This document shows positions 26,093 through 36,845 of a DNA stretch of 64,000 nucleotides, piece after piece (position 1 is the stretch's first letter; each line of letters starts with the position of its first letter). The position numbers and the translations under genes are program-made. The notes beneath the pieces are model-generated. The model was not told the DNA's origin and did not search any database. It saw nothing but the letters and a program-made list of their open reading frames with translations. This DNA is from Euonymus europaeus (Eukaryota; Streptophyta; Magnoliopsida; Celastrales; Celastraceae): positions 27,726,501 to 27,790,500 of the forward strand of contig OY756958.1 in NCBI GenBank assembly GCA_963580455.1. The letters are read 5' to 3'.

Positions 26093-28000
26093 TTCTTCCG
26101 TCCTGACTTTTCGTGGTCAGATGACGTTCTTATTAGTGTTTTAATTATAACTTATTATGGAGTTGGATTGATAAATCAAGGCTACAATTACAAAGATGAA
26201 GTCCTGAGTCAGCAGTGGCACCCGTTCTGTCGAACCCATGAAAGATTCAGGGAAGTCGTGACAATTTTCAGTTGATTTGAGAGTTTTTGTTGATTCCATT
26301 GTTGCTTAAAATGTTCCTAAAAAAAACCAAAAAGAAATTTTAAAAAATGAATTACATATTCGCATAATAAGAAGCAAAAAGAAATAAATTAGAAACCCAC
26401 CCTGGAAACATTTTGGACCTGTTTTAATTGCTTTGTCCGATTCTTTGACCTGATTTGCAGTTTCCATGCGTTATCCAGACTGGGCTGCAAACCGGTTTCC
26501 AATCCGATCTGGGTCTGATCCGGTGATGAAAAATCTGGTTTTGATCCGAAACTAATTTAACCACAAGTAACACACAAAAAATCAGCAAAGCATCCCATCT
26601 CGATGTGTACTTACATACTGTAATATCTTCAATGTATAAACCACAGAACAAAATCCTACTTCCAATTGAATTACCATCCAACAGTCGCACAACAAGCGGA
26701 GCTATAAGATGTCCACTTCAAACTGTAGCTGCATCTTTCACCAGCTCCAAGACCATTTACCAACTCAAATTTAAAATCTAGTCTTAAAAGAGGAATAAGA
26801 TAAAGAGGGATCGGGATATGACGCGCAATTTTAGTAGGCATCAGAATTCCTGCTTACTTGGTATCATCAAAGAAAGCACCTCAATACTACAGATAGACAT
26901 CAAAACACATAGTATTATACACGTTGGTATTAATTATACCTGAATCCAGATACTATGTAAACTCATCGTAACAACTAATTACCGAAGAGGATTGCATAGT
27001 AAAGCACACATTAAAGGCTACTCGAATTTTTAAAGACAACAGGTTGATGTATACTTTGATGAAATGACATCAACCAGATGATCAATTAGGAATTACATGC
27101 AAGACTTTTAACATAACAGAAGAAGAAGAAAAACCTGCAAAACACACGACACAGATGTATCCTTGCTGCACCAATAACAGTAACCTCAAGCAATGCAAAA
27201 CTCATTTAGGTATGAATAACCAAGATCAACACAATATCTGTATGCTTCGTCTGAATTACCAAGATTAACACAATATCTACAGGCCACGCCACCCCAACAA
27301 TATATAAAGTCGCATCATCAAACTTCCAAACCCCAAACCACAAAAAAAACACACTAATAATATAATATAAAATGTCTTCCTATCAGAATTTTCTTTGGAG
27401 ATATAATAGGATTTGCCAATATTTTAACATCAATAAAAAGAAAACTTCCGCAAAAAAGATACATAAAATAATTTCTTCCTAATTGAACTAAAGAAGCAAA
27501 ACCACATACAATGCAAAAAAAACTGAAACGGAAATGTACAATTCACCATCTGTAAACTCTCTCTTAATGGCCAACATCAGCAACACAGCACATAACAGGC
27601 AACTCAATCCCCAACAATATACTCACATCATTGTTTTTTCCAAGACCTCCAGCAGAACTTGGTCAAAAAACTAATTGAAATCCAAGAATGAACAACTCAG
27701 ATCCCTATCCTATTGAAGACTCAAAAAAACGTATCTACATAAAAATACATTTAAAATTGAAGAAATATGACAGATACAGTCATCTCACTAATGGATAACA
27801 AACTTGCAAAGAAAAACAGAGAACCAAAGCAGCAATTGAAATTAAGAACGCAATAATAAAACCCAATCGCATTTCCATAGACTAAAAGTTCGTCAAAAGT
27901 CATTAAAGCAAAACAATGAAACAAATTAAAAGGGACAACAGAATAGCAATACTGATCAACACAAGAACGACAAATCGTTTCATTATTACAACAAACGAGT
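26093..28000. other. intergenic between MYB and RPL41 3' ends
   Basis: About 1.9 kb between two convergent genes. The part next to 28,000 is the likely RPL41 3' UTR (read on the - strand). The rest is AT-rich with poly-A tracts on the + strand. No coding potential, RNA gene or repeat could be supported. Confidence 0.45.
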
Positions 28001-28197
28001 CTACTTAGATCTCTGCCTCATCTTTCTGCGCTTCCTCTTAAGCCTCCTCATACGCTTCTTCTTCCACTGTTGAAAATAAAAAGTAAAAATAAAAAGTAAA
28101 TTCAACTGAAATCGTAAAATCAAGAAGTGACTATTATTAATCAGAATGATATGGTGCAAGTTCGAGAAGATCAAAGCAAGCTTGCCTTGGCTCTCAT
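28001..28197 (-). CDS. RPL41: cytosolic 60S ribosomal protein L41 (eL41), 25 aa, GC-AG intron
   Basis: This gene is too short for normal ORF detection. Exon 1 (28186-28197) codes MRAK. Exon 2 (28001-28066) codes WKKKRMRRLKRKRRK followed by MRQRSK and a stop. The joined 25-residue, extremely basic peptide is the eukaryotic ribosomal protein eL41, which bridges the two ribosomal subunits. The 119-bp intron (28067-28185) begins GCAAGC after AAG and ends CAACAG, so it is a GC-AG intron. No GT donor near codon 4 gives the known protein. If the intron is retained, translation stops after eight residues (MRAKASLL). The leader has AAACCCTAG at 28237-28245 (telo-box-like on the - strand). The gene is divergent from mL46, with 472 bases between start codons. 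Confidence 0.95.
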
Positions 28198-28332
28198 GGT
28201 GACAGAGTTGTCAAACTCTTCAGTAGCAGGAATGAGAAACCCTAGTTGTGTTCAATGAAGGCTGCGGCAAGGGTCTCGACTATCTGTACTAATAAATATC
28301 AACAAGGACTCTCTGTTCAGTTATATTGAATT

Positions 28333-28487
28333 AAACCCTAAAGCCAGTTTGGGCTCTAAACTTTTGGGCTTTTCTATTAGGCCCAGTTGTAAATTAGAAA
28401 GCCTTTAACAGTGATGGAGCGGTATTGGGCCAGCTTCCTTCAACGGAAAGCCCACCGAGACTACTTAACAAAACTTTGAAGGGCCCA
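28333..28487. promoter_or_regulatory. shared divergent promoter: telo-box and six site II (TGGGCY) motifs
   Basis: Between the RPL41 (-) and mL46 (+) genes there is a telo-box AAACCCTAA at 28333-28341. Six TGGGCT/TGGGCC motifs on either strand follow, at 28350-28355, 28365-28370, 28380-28385, 28426-28431, 28449-28454 and 28482-28487. Site II plus telo-box combinations are established hallmarks of plant ribosomal protein and other growth-linked gene promoters, bound by TCP and telo-box-binding factors. That the cluster serves both genes is inferred from its position. Confidence 0.85.
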
Positions 28488-28669
28488 AGATACTGCTAAT
28501 CCCTCCGCAGGTAAACTCGTCACTTCGTCACTGCCGCTCGGCGCTGCACTACTTTCGGGATATATTCGTAAATAACTGTACGATTCTCCTTCCTCTCGCA
28601 GTGATACGTATTTTGTTCTTTGTATTTTCTCTGTTTGGAATTTATGTGTTAGGTCTTTGTAGATTAAGA

Positions 28670-31141
28670 ATGCAGAGATCGTTGACGTCGTTAGCTCGAT
28701 CTCTGATAGCGAGGCGAGGGTTCAGCACAAACTCTGAAAAGATTGTAGCTTCGGTGCTGTTCGAGAGGTTACCTGTTGTTATCCCCAAAATCGACCCTGT
28801 TGTCTATGCTTTTCGGGAGTTTTCGTGAGTCTCTCTTTCGCTTATTTTCAATTATATTTTTGTAAAAATAATGTTTTTATGCTCCAATTCCATCCGTCTA
28901 TAGGTTCAGGTGGGGACAGCAATACCGACGCAGATATCCTGACGAATTTCTAGACGAATCTAAAGCTGGGTGAGTTTCGTAACCTCAACCCTTTTGGAGC
29001 ATGCGATGCTAAGATTGTACTTCTCACTTCTGATGTTATGCCATCTCCTCTACGATGTAAAGATTCTGGCCTAGATTTAAAATGAGTATTGTTTTTAGAT
29101 CATTCAGTGCTCATTTCGATGGACTTTGCTTAGCTTCTGTCAATGTTTTGATTTCAAGGTACTTAATTGGTGATATTTCTATGATGGGGTTGATGCATAC
29201 AAGTTCACCACAATTTGTTTCTCCTATTTAATTGTGACAATCATGGCATTAATATGTTTGCAACATAGTCTCGATACTTAAACTGACATGAATTGCAGTT
29301 CTGCATCAGTGTTAACAAACTTTTTTTGAATGTGCAAAGTATGACTGATTTTGATAGGATTTTTACGAGTCTCTGGAGACTGGAATTTCTTGTTATCTAC
29401 GGAAGCTAAATTGCAATCATGAGTCATAATCTTTTTTTTTTGTGTGTTCATGTGCTCGGTTTTACTCCATCCTTGTTCACAGAGACAAACGTTGGTAGAA
29501 ATTTTTATTCCTTAATTAACTATGTTTAACACGTTTGCAACCAGGGGAAAAGGGGACTACCAAATTGACTATGAACCAGCTCCACGGATCACTGAAGCTG
29601 ATAAAACAAATGACAGGAAGTAAGTACAGCTTCATAAAGTGCTTCAAAGGACATAAATCGTGACCTTTTGCCAGACATAAATTCCCTCTTTCCTACCATG
29701 GAGGCAATTTATGTTTGTCTCCTGGTAGCCCTAACTAATTTCTTTGATTTTCTTGTGGAATTGTTATTAAAATATTTGTTTTACTTTCATTTGCCTCTTT
29801 TCTCTTTCATGACATCATTGGAAAATTCTGTCTGCCTTTTTCTTCATGGTGATTTGTGATTAAGTTCTAGCATAGGGAAACATTATAGACAAACTAACAG
29901 CTCTGGTTTACATACTCGTACTGTCAAGTGAGATTGACTTGCATGTAGAAATATCTGGCTGTTACCTTGCAACACTTCAATCTTTTATGAGTGCTTGTCG
30001 GTAACTTATTCACAGACACACATACACACGTTGAGCAGCCGGAGGTGAAATACTGTGCTACAAGATCTCCAATCCAGTATTCATTGATATCAGTTTCTAC
30101 AGTCTGGTTCTCTATCATGACTGGAAACTGGAATCAAGCATTCATTGATCACTCTATATTCGCTATCCCTCAATGATGACCAAGTTATCGTATTTACAAA
30201 GCCATTTCTACCGGTACTATTAGAAAAACCACTATGCTTTGAATTTTGATAACTTCTTCCGCTAAACCATATGTCATCCATGAGACTCCTGTGATTCGCA
30301 ATGTTCCGTCTCTTGAGGGTAGAGGCTCATTTGCAATGTAAAGTGATATCGTTTGTGGGTTCCTCCGTTTGCATGAACACTTTATGCAAGCAAACATTTT
30401 CGTCTTTGAAATGATGACAAAGGAAAAAATAGTTGAGCAGTAATTTTTTTCTCAAGTTCTTTTTGGGTGGAGTTCGTCTTGAAGGCGAAAAATTCTCGAA
30501 TCTCAATTGGCATATTGATCTCTTCAGGTCATTACAAAGAGCGCTTGACAGAAGACTTTATCTTCTTCTTTATGGTAACACTGTTGGAGCTCCCAATGGC
30601 AAGCCCGTGTGGCATTTTCCAGAGAAAGTGTACGAGTCTGAGGAGACATTACGCAAGGTAAAGCTTGTGTTATGTTCTTATCTCTTCATTTTCTTCATTC
30701 TGTTGTATCTTCTGATTTCTTGTTTGCAGTGTGCAGAATCGGCATTACAATCTGTCATAGGGGACCTTTCCCACACGTACTTTGTTGGGAATGCTCCTAT
30801 GGCTCATATGGTTATACAGCCAACAGAGGATGTGCCAGATTTATCACCTTGCAAGGTACATCTTTACTCCTTACTTGTCATGGCATAACCAAATACAGTT
30901 TACGTTTTGACCATAAACAAAGAGCCGCTCTTGGCAAAGCATTATGTGTATTCTCAATTGTTATTCTTTGGCTTGATTATAGTTCTTCTTTTGTCAGAGA
31001 TTCTTTTTCAAGTCTCAGGTAATTGCAACCAACAAATTTAAAATTGATAGATGCGAGGATTTTGTTTGGGTGACCAAGGATGAACTATTGGAGTATTTCC
31101 CAGAGCAAGCTGCACTTTTTAACAAGATGATCATCAGCTAA
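28670..31141 (+). CDS. mitochondrial large ribosomal subunit protein mL46, complete
   Basis: Six exons, 28670-28824, 28904-28969, 29545-29619, 30528-30657, 30730-30855 and 30998-31141, give 231 aa with all junctions in phase. The N terminus MQRSLTSLARSLIARRGFST is basic, lacks acidic residues and carries a typical mitochondrial presequence end (RRGFS). The body contains VLFERLPVVIPKIDPVVYAF, WHFPEKVYESEETLRKCAE and DFVWVTKDELLEYFPEQAAL, characteristic of mL46, whose fold derives from Nudix hydrolases. I see no intact Nudix box, in keeping with a structural role in the mitoribosome. The first ATG of the reading frame giving this presequence is 28670. The promoter region is shared with RPL41. 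Confidence 0.93.
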
Positions 31142-31350
31142 CGCCAGATATCAGTTTTACTGTCCAACAAACAGGATGGATCTTTTAAAGACCAAAATTT
31201 TGATTTATTTGTATTGTGTTATTGTATTTGAGCCCTTGCAGTGAGTTAAATGGTTTGTTTATGATGGTCCCGATGAAGATTCAAACATGAGATAAGGGAA
31301 CCATAGGTACCTTAGAGACTTCAACAAAAAGAATTTTAGTTTCTAATAAG

Positions 31351-31680
31351 TTTTTTTTTTGTTGATAACCGAGAATTCCCCACCGTAGTGGGTCCTTCGG
31401 ACAGTTGGGCTAGTTCTAAAATTGAAATGGCTGTCAAGTTAGTATGGAACTCACAAACTGGACTGCGGTCCACTAGCAAGTCTTCATAGGACGAACCAAT
31501 GTGCAGGTGGCATACTGGCATACAAGTGTCTAATCAAGAGAACTTACTATAAGTGAAAGACTCGCTAACTGGATTGCGTCCACTAGCAAGCCCTCATAGG
31601 CCGAACCAATGGGCAGGTGGCATACAAGTGTCTAATCAAAAGAACTTCACCAACTCAGTTGTGGCTCGGGGTTCGTAAGG
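31351..31680 (-). mobile_element. SINE-like retroelement with poly(A) tail and internal tandem duplication
   Basis: Read on the - strand, the element starts near 31,680 with CCGAGCCACAACTGAGTTGGTGAAG, in which TGAGTTGGTGAAG resembles a pol III A box. ATTGGTTCGGCCTATGAG follows and could be a B box. It ends in a pure poly-A tract (T run 31351-31360 on the + strand). Two similar segments (31456-31544 and 31567-31647) are an internal duplication of about 85 bases including the B-box region. AGAAACT occurs next to both ends and may be the target-site duplication. The family is not identified. Confidence 0.5.
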
Positions 31681-32288
31681 AACAGTTTCTCTTAACAAAT
31701 TATCTAAATTTTAATAAAAATATATATTTTTATTAATTTATTATTTTTAAAATAGTAACAACACATATCAGTTACTTTAAATCAATATTTTAAATCATTT
31801 AAATATTCATTTTTTACAATCATTTTATTCAATTAAACTAATCTATTTTACTACTATGATCAAATAATTAAAAATAAATAATCTGGGTGTCAAATGCTAT
31901 ATGTATAGAATATATTAATAAATAAATAATTTAATGTTGACAATGCATTGAAATATTGAACCAGGGGGTCAAATGCTAGTTAAAAATATAAAAAATGCCA
32001 CAACAATTTGGTGTCCTGCTTTCCTTGCAGGCAGGGGAGGAAAGGTAACAAACTAGCGAAGCACCCAAAGATACTAAAGCAGGAAAGGAAATGGTACATA
32101 TATTACTAGCTCTCTGAGGAAAGTCATCGAACAGGTGGTACGCATATACAAAGATGACATCTCACAGTATCGAATCTAGGGAAGAAACGAAGATAAGAGT
32201 ACTGTCAATAATGAGCAATCCACGCTTTTAATAATGGGGACAACCCATGTGATTGACTGCATAATTTACAAAGAAAATCAGAGTTCAT
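31681..32288. other. intergenic between the SINE-like element and the RING gene
   Basis: AT-rich DNA without recognisable features. The last 100-200 bases are the probable 3' UTR of the RING-H2 gene read on the - strand. Confidence 0.4.
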
Positions 32289-32747
32289 TCACGCCGTTAG
32301 GATTGATAAAACGCCAGAGTCGAGCCGGAGAGAAGCTCGACAGAGTGGGCAACTAGGGTGCGCACTGAGCCACTTATCCAAACACTCGGAGTGATAATAA
32401 TGGTGACACTGCGGCAACACCTTCACCTTCTCACCGTCTTCAAACAGACCGAGGCATATACAACACTCGCTCCTCTCAACCGTCGCTGAGTACTTGTGCT
32501 GATTGATCGGCAAGGAATTTATCGCGGCGGAGTCGAGTCCATGCAGCTGCAGTGCTCTGGAAGCGGTCGGCTGGAGGATTTCGTGGAAGCGGCAGACCCA
32601 GCGTACGTAGAGCAAGAGGAGCATGACAATTATGAGGATGCAGAAGACGACAGTGACGAAGAATAGAGTACGGCCATGGATCGTGAAGTTGTGGTCGAGC
32701 TCCGAGTACTGCCAGTGGAAAACCTGAGACTCTTGTCTCGTTGCCAT
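32289..32747 (-). CDS. RING-H2 finger protein, ATL family E3 ubiquitin ligase
   Basis: 152 aa, intronless. A hydrophobic segment (LFFVTVVFCILIIVMLLLLY) at about residues 28-47 is the N-terminal membrane anchor of ATL proteins. Next is SAAINSLPINQHKYS, matching the position of the ATL GLD motif (here LHGLDSAAI). The RING-H2 domain runs from CCICLGLFEDGEKVKVLPQC through HHYYHSECLDKWL to CPLC, with all eight metal ligands (C-x2-C, C-x-H-x2-H-x2-C, C-x2-C). ATL proteins transfer ubiquitin from E2 enzymes at membranes. The start MATRQESQVFHW at 32747 is chosen over an in-frame ATG 28 codons upstream, because that extension is Lys/Glu-rich and unlike ATL N termini. The nearest relatives are probably the ATL67 type. 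Confidence 0.9.
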   Translation of the reverse strand: MATRQESQVFHWQYSELDHNFTIHGRTLFFVTVVFCILIIVMLLLLYVRWVCRFHEILQPTASRALQLHGLDSAAINSLPINQHKYSATVERSECCICLGLFEDGEKVKVLPQCHHYYHSECLDKWLSAHPSCPLCRASLRLDSGVLSILTA

Positions 32748-35700
32748 GGCCACTGCTCGCGGCGGCTCAGTTAGCACTTCGGGTTTTTTTTCTTTCTTTT
32801 CCCTCTGAAGTGCTCTTTTTGATAAAAACAAATTTTCTTTTTCGGATATTCGTGAACAAAAGATATTTCAGAATAAATGTCTTCTCTTTAGATATTTTAA
32901 CCTCAAAACAGTGACATGTCTGAATACAAAGCAATGTGAGAGGTTTGACTAATTGACTCAGTTCACGGTTTTTTCCATTTTGGGATTAAAAGGAGGTGTG
33001 CACGATTTTATTCTTAAAAGGATCATTTAATTAAGATTGAACAGGTGTTGTACTTGAGTTTTTAGATCACATTCACACCGTTGGAAAGTCGTGTCTGGTT
33101 GGAAATATTTTTATCGTGAATCCCGCTATAAATCAATTAGAGCATCAATTATATACTCTTATTTTTTATAAAAAAAAAGATTATGTTTTGATTGGATATT
33201 TAAGTTTATATTTAAGGATTCAGAATTTTTATTTTCAATTTAATTTTTATTTGAGATTAAAAAAATGGCATTAGAATCTGTAATTTCTATCAGAACATAA
33301 TCATAGTTCTTTTTAAAAAAATTCGATGCACTAATTGAATCTCCCGTAAAATATTTACAACAGATCCACCTCATCATTTTTGAAACATTTTGTATTTCTA
33401 ACACATGAGGTTGTTACAAGACCGGCCACTTGTCCGATTAATTCAATCTTGTGTCAAGAATCGGAAATATGTAAATTTTGATTTTTCCAATTGAACTGAT
33501 GGATTCTCTGGTTGAAACTCGACTCAGTTTTTAAAATTTGGTTTTAATGGGGATTGAACTCATGACATTGGTTGAATCACTGAACTGTGAATTAAAGAAT
33601 TTTTTTTAGATCGATGATCGGTTCGGTTTTCAATACTTTGATTGAAATTGTCATTCTACGTAGATACTGATCAAGACTACATGAGATTAGAATCTTATTC
33701 GGACATATATTTGCAATTTGTAAAACTTAATATATATATATATATATAAGTCTTAAATAAGCATATTAGTACGTTAAATCCAATTCAAGACACTCAATTA
33801 TGAAAGTGTTGCTAGTGGTTGGGTTGCTACAAAACAAAAATAATAATAGAAGAAGCTTGATGAAATGGCTGAATAAGCCTATGGACTTAGCCCGTCTCAC
33901 AAACAGGCCTATATTAATAAATAATAAATGACTCATATCATATTTAATAATCTACCAAAGCAAGAACAGAACTTACAGAACCCCTACTAATCTTTTAAGT
34001 CAGGACTCAGTTGTCCTAGGAATCATATATATGGCAGTACACCACGACCAGAATATATATCTGTACGTAAAACTAACTCCGCAACCCAAAACCAATGTCT
34101 GTGACCAAAGCTAGATAGACTTGCAGAACTGAGAGAGTGTGGTGCTGGTGGAGTGGTGGTGGGACAACTCGGAGATATTTTTCCTGTTGTTTGTGCAGAA
34201 CTCATATCCAAGCCCTTTATATGTGCCCCTGGGCAGCTGCAGCAGCATCATCATCATCAGACCCTTATCCAAAAACTACAGTTTTTACACTTAAATTGGT
34301 GTTTTTATTTTAAAAAAGTATATGATCAAGAAATAAATGCTGATTAATAGTGTATGACAAAATTAATGATCTTCTGAGATATGAATGACCTAATTTTAAA
34401 AAAAAGGCCAAATTTATTTATACAACACAAGGCTAAAGAACTTAACTGTCAAAAAACACTTTGTATATTCACTTATTAATATATCAGACTTGTTGGCTAA
34501 AACGCAAGAACCAATTGGCCGTATAAGTAATTTGGCTATGAAGACTTCACTGCTAGGTTTAATTTTTCTAATCTGCGAAATTATTTTAGTTTGGTTGTTG
34601 GGGTTGGGAGTTCTTTGGATTCAATGTCTGTATCGATCTTAATTACATTTTAATTGTCATTAATAAAATTGATCAGTCTTATCAAAAAAAATGCTCATGA
34701 GCAAAGCAGACGCGTAAAAATGATTACTAAATACAAGAAATATATAGGGAGCCTGAAACAGTCATGCGCATATGCATAGTTTGCCTGCCTTAAGTGGCAC
34801 AAATACTAATCAGATCTCTAAAAATAAGTTGGATTATGTAGAAGATATAGAAAGACACTTTGCTCAAAATGCATTACAAATCAAGAAACAAACTATCGAT
34901 GAACAACAGAGCTCACCATGCAAGCTTGCCAGTATAAGTGGAAGGTACTCACCCCAAATGAGTGGGGCGAACTCTTTGGTTTAAAACCTAATTTAATTAG
35001 AGTCAATTTCCAAGCTGGAAAATGAACAAAACGCAGTATATATCAATAAATCTCTATAATTAATATTTATCAATGCATGTATATAAATATCAGATCTTCA
35101 ATCGAAAAATATTTTCAAGCAGGAGTACCATTTAGTTAACTAAAAATCCAACATGCATAACTCTATTATTTAAAATTAAAAAATGCCATGAAACCATAGT
35201 AGATAATACTAGCTAGGACATATTTCAAAAATTAAGTACTTTTATTTTTAGTCATTTCTAAGTTCACAGATCGAAAACAACAATATAGCCAAATACGAGA
35301 AAGAAAGTGAGAATTTTTTTCCTTTTTTTTCTCTTTTATTAATGTTGTAGACTGAAAAATGGTGATGAAATGCATCTTCATTGAATAAAGAAAAGCCCTT
35401 CTTCCTCCCAAACTACAAGAAATTAATTAAGCCTGATGAGTGCAGCTACTACTACTACTACTTCTTATTCAAATCTCCACCAATATTCAGTCCCTATGAA
35501 AAGAAACCACATCTTGAAAAAATTGACTCTCGATCCAATCTTAATAACGAGCTAGAGAGAGGGTGGGGAGAGAGGGAGAGTAACATGTAACGTGTGATCT
35601 CATCATCTCTCGCAGTACTCCAAATAAATTCCTTAAATTCATGAATCTTTTCTCTTCAAGGTAAATATTGAAACCTCCTGATAAGAGCGGGAGAGAGAGA

Positions 35701-35768
35701 GAGAGAGAGAGAACCTGCATGTAAAAAACCTTTCTATGAAATTTTTAGGGTTTCCGATGATCACCCTC
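32748..35768. other. intergenic between ATL and ABI4 genes
   Basis: Three kilobases of AT-rich DNA. It contains a (TA)n run at 33730-33748 and a stretch ending AATAAAATTGATCAGTCTTATCAAAAAAAA near 34,660-34,692 that looks like a LINE 3' tail. A (GA)n run lies at 35690-35711. A 62-codon open frame on the - strand near 34,023-34,211 shows no family match. Confidence 0.4.
35690..35711. repeat. (GA)n microsatellite downstream of ABI4
   Basis: About 11 GA units directly 3' of the ABI4-like gene, probably within or near its 3' UTR. Confidence 0.85.
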
Positions 35769-36740
35769 TCAAAAATCAAACCACGAAGGGTCTTCATAGT
35801 CCCAAAGACTCGACGTCGATGGATACTCATCCTCATTGGTTATAATTGGCCACACAGCCGGAGATCCGGGGCCCATTGTCACAACCGGGTTGCCCAGATC
35901 CAGACCCGGTGCTGGCGGTGCAGCTACAGGTAATTGAGGAGTACCGGCAGAGAGGGACAAACTAGAACTCACCGATCCCACAAGCGCATTAACATCCTCA
36001 AACACACTACCTTGAATTATCTGTTGCTGTTGTTGATGATAATGATATTGATAATGATGTTGATTCAAATCAGTTGAATACGCGAAATTGGTTTCATTTC
36101 CACCAACATCATTGCAAGTTGCCGCAAACAAGCGAGGTTGGTACTGTTGTTGAATCTGCACTAAATTGGACCGAAGAAATGTAGGGCCTGCACTCGGAAT
36201 TATTCCGTAGGGCATGGAGGACGAGGAGGCGGCGGCCAGTGGAACCCTAGGAGAAGCCGCTGAAGAAAAGGAGGTGAAGCCAAACCCCGAAGGACGTGGA
36301 AGCAAGGGCCTTAAAGTCTGTGTGGAAGAAGAAGACGACGATGAAGAAGAAGACGACGAGGAGTTTGAGGAGGAAGAGCCAGGCGGTTGTAAATTAAGCT
36401 GAGCCTTGTTGCCGTAGAGGATGATAGCCGCACGATCGTAAGCACGAGCGGCTTCTTCAGCGGTTGCAAAGGTTCCTAGCCACTTGCGGGTGCGTTTACG
36501 TGGCTCGCGAATCTCGGCAACCCACTTCCCCCAGCTTCGCTGCCTGACGCCCCGATAACGGAATCTACTGTTATCTGGTCCACCCTTCCCTTTGCACTTC
36601 CTGCCGCTTTTACTTCCACTGCCGCTGTTGTTGCTATCACTACTGCAGGATCCTGCAGCTTTAGTGGTACTGGTAGTGGTCGTGGTTGCGGTGGTGGAGT
36701 AGTAGTCTAGGGCAGCGGGATCAGATTCAGAGGCGTCCAT
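35769..36740 (-). CDS. ABI4: ABSCISIC ACID INSENSITIVE 4 homologue (AP2/ERF factor)
   Basis: Intronless, 323 aa. The AP2 domain (about residues 60-118) contains [20 protein letters not shown] and [20 protein letters not shown], preceded by the ABI4-specific block [12 protein letters not shown] poly-Ser tract follows. Then comes [12 protein letters not shown], the LRP motif that with the GGPDNS block marks ABI4 within the DREB/ERF family. Gln- and His-rich stretches and [17 protein letters not shown] also match ABI4, and the acidic, Trp-containing end is a likely activation domain. ABI4 is a nuclear regulator in ABA, sugar and plastid-retrograde signalling, binding CACCG-type coupling elements. 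The start MDASESDP at 36740 is chosen; a 73-codon in-frame extension upstream reads through the TATA/leader region and is not protein-like. Confidence 0.93.
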   Translation of the reverse strand: MDASESDPAALDYYSTTATTTTTSTTKAAGSCSSDSNNSGSGSKSGRKCKGKGGPDNSRFRYRGVRQRSWGKWVAEIREPRKRTRKWLGTFATAEEAARAYDRAAIILYGNKAQLNLQPPGSSSSNSSSSSSSSSSSSSTQTLRPLLPRPSGFGFTSFSSAASPRVPLAAASSSSMPYGIIPSAGPTFLRSNLVQIQQQYQPRLFAATCNDVGGNETNFAYSTDLNQHHYQYHYHQQQQQIIQGSVFEDVNALVGSVSSSLSLSAGTPQLPVAAPPAPGLDLGNPVVTMGPGSPAVWPIITNEDEYPSTSSLWDYEDPSWFDF

Positions 36741-36824
36741 AGAAAGAGTAGCTTTATCAAAACCCACCTCGTGGGGTGTAGTTTGATTAAGTTGTAAGTG
36801 GAGGTGGCTGTTGGTGGATGAGGG

Positions 36825-36845
36825 CGGTGCTTCTTTATATTTATA
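36825..36845 (-). promoter_or_regulatory. ABI4 core promoter: TATA box and CACCG element
   Basis: On the - strand, TATAAATA lies at 36838-36845 and GCACCGCC, containing the CACCG core bound by ABI4 itself, covers 36825-36829 just downstream. They are about 85-105 bases before the start codon. ABI4 is known to regulate its own gene in Arabidopsis, and this copy would fit such feedback. Function here is inferred. Confidence 0.5.

Noticed and set aside
32748..32831. 28-residue upstream extension of the RING-H2 protein
   Set aside because: Lys/Glu-rich, with no resemblance to ATL N termini. The downstream MATRQ start gives the usual short lumenal/extracellular end.
34023..34211. 62-codon frame on the - strand (MDMSSAQTTGKISPSC...)
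   Set aside because: No match to known small peptide families (no CLE, DVL or PSK signature). A Ser/Pro-rich frame of this size is expected by chance.
36214..36402. Glu/Asp-rich frame opposite ABI4
   Set aside because: It is the antisense reading of the ABI4 poly-Ser tract (GAA/GAC repeats) and not a separate gene.
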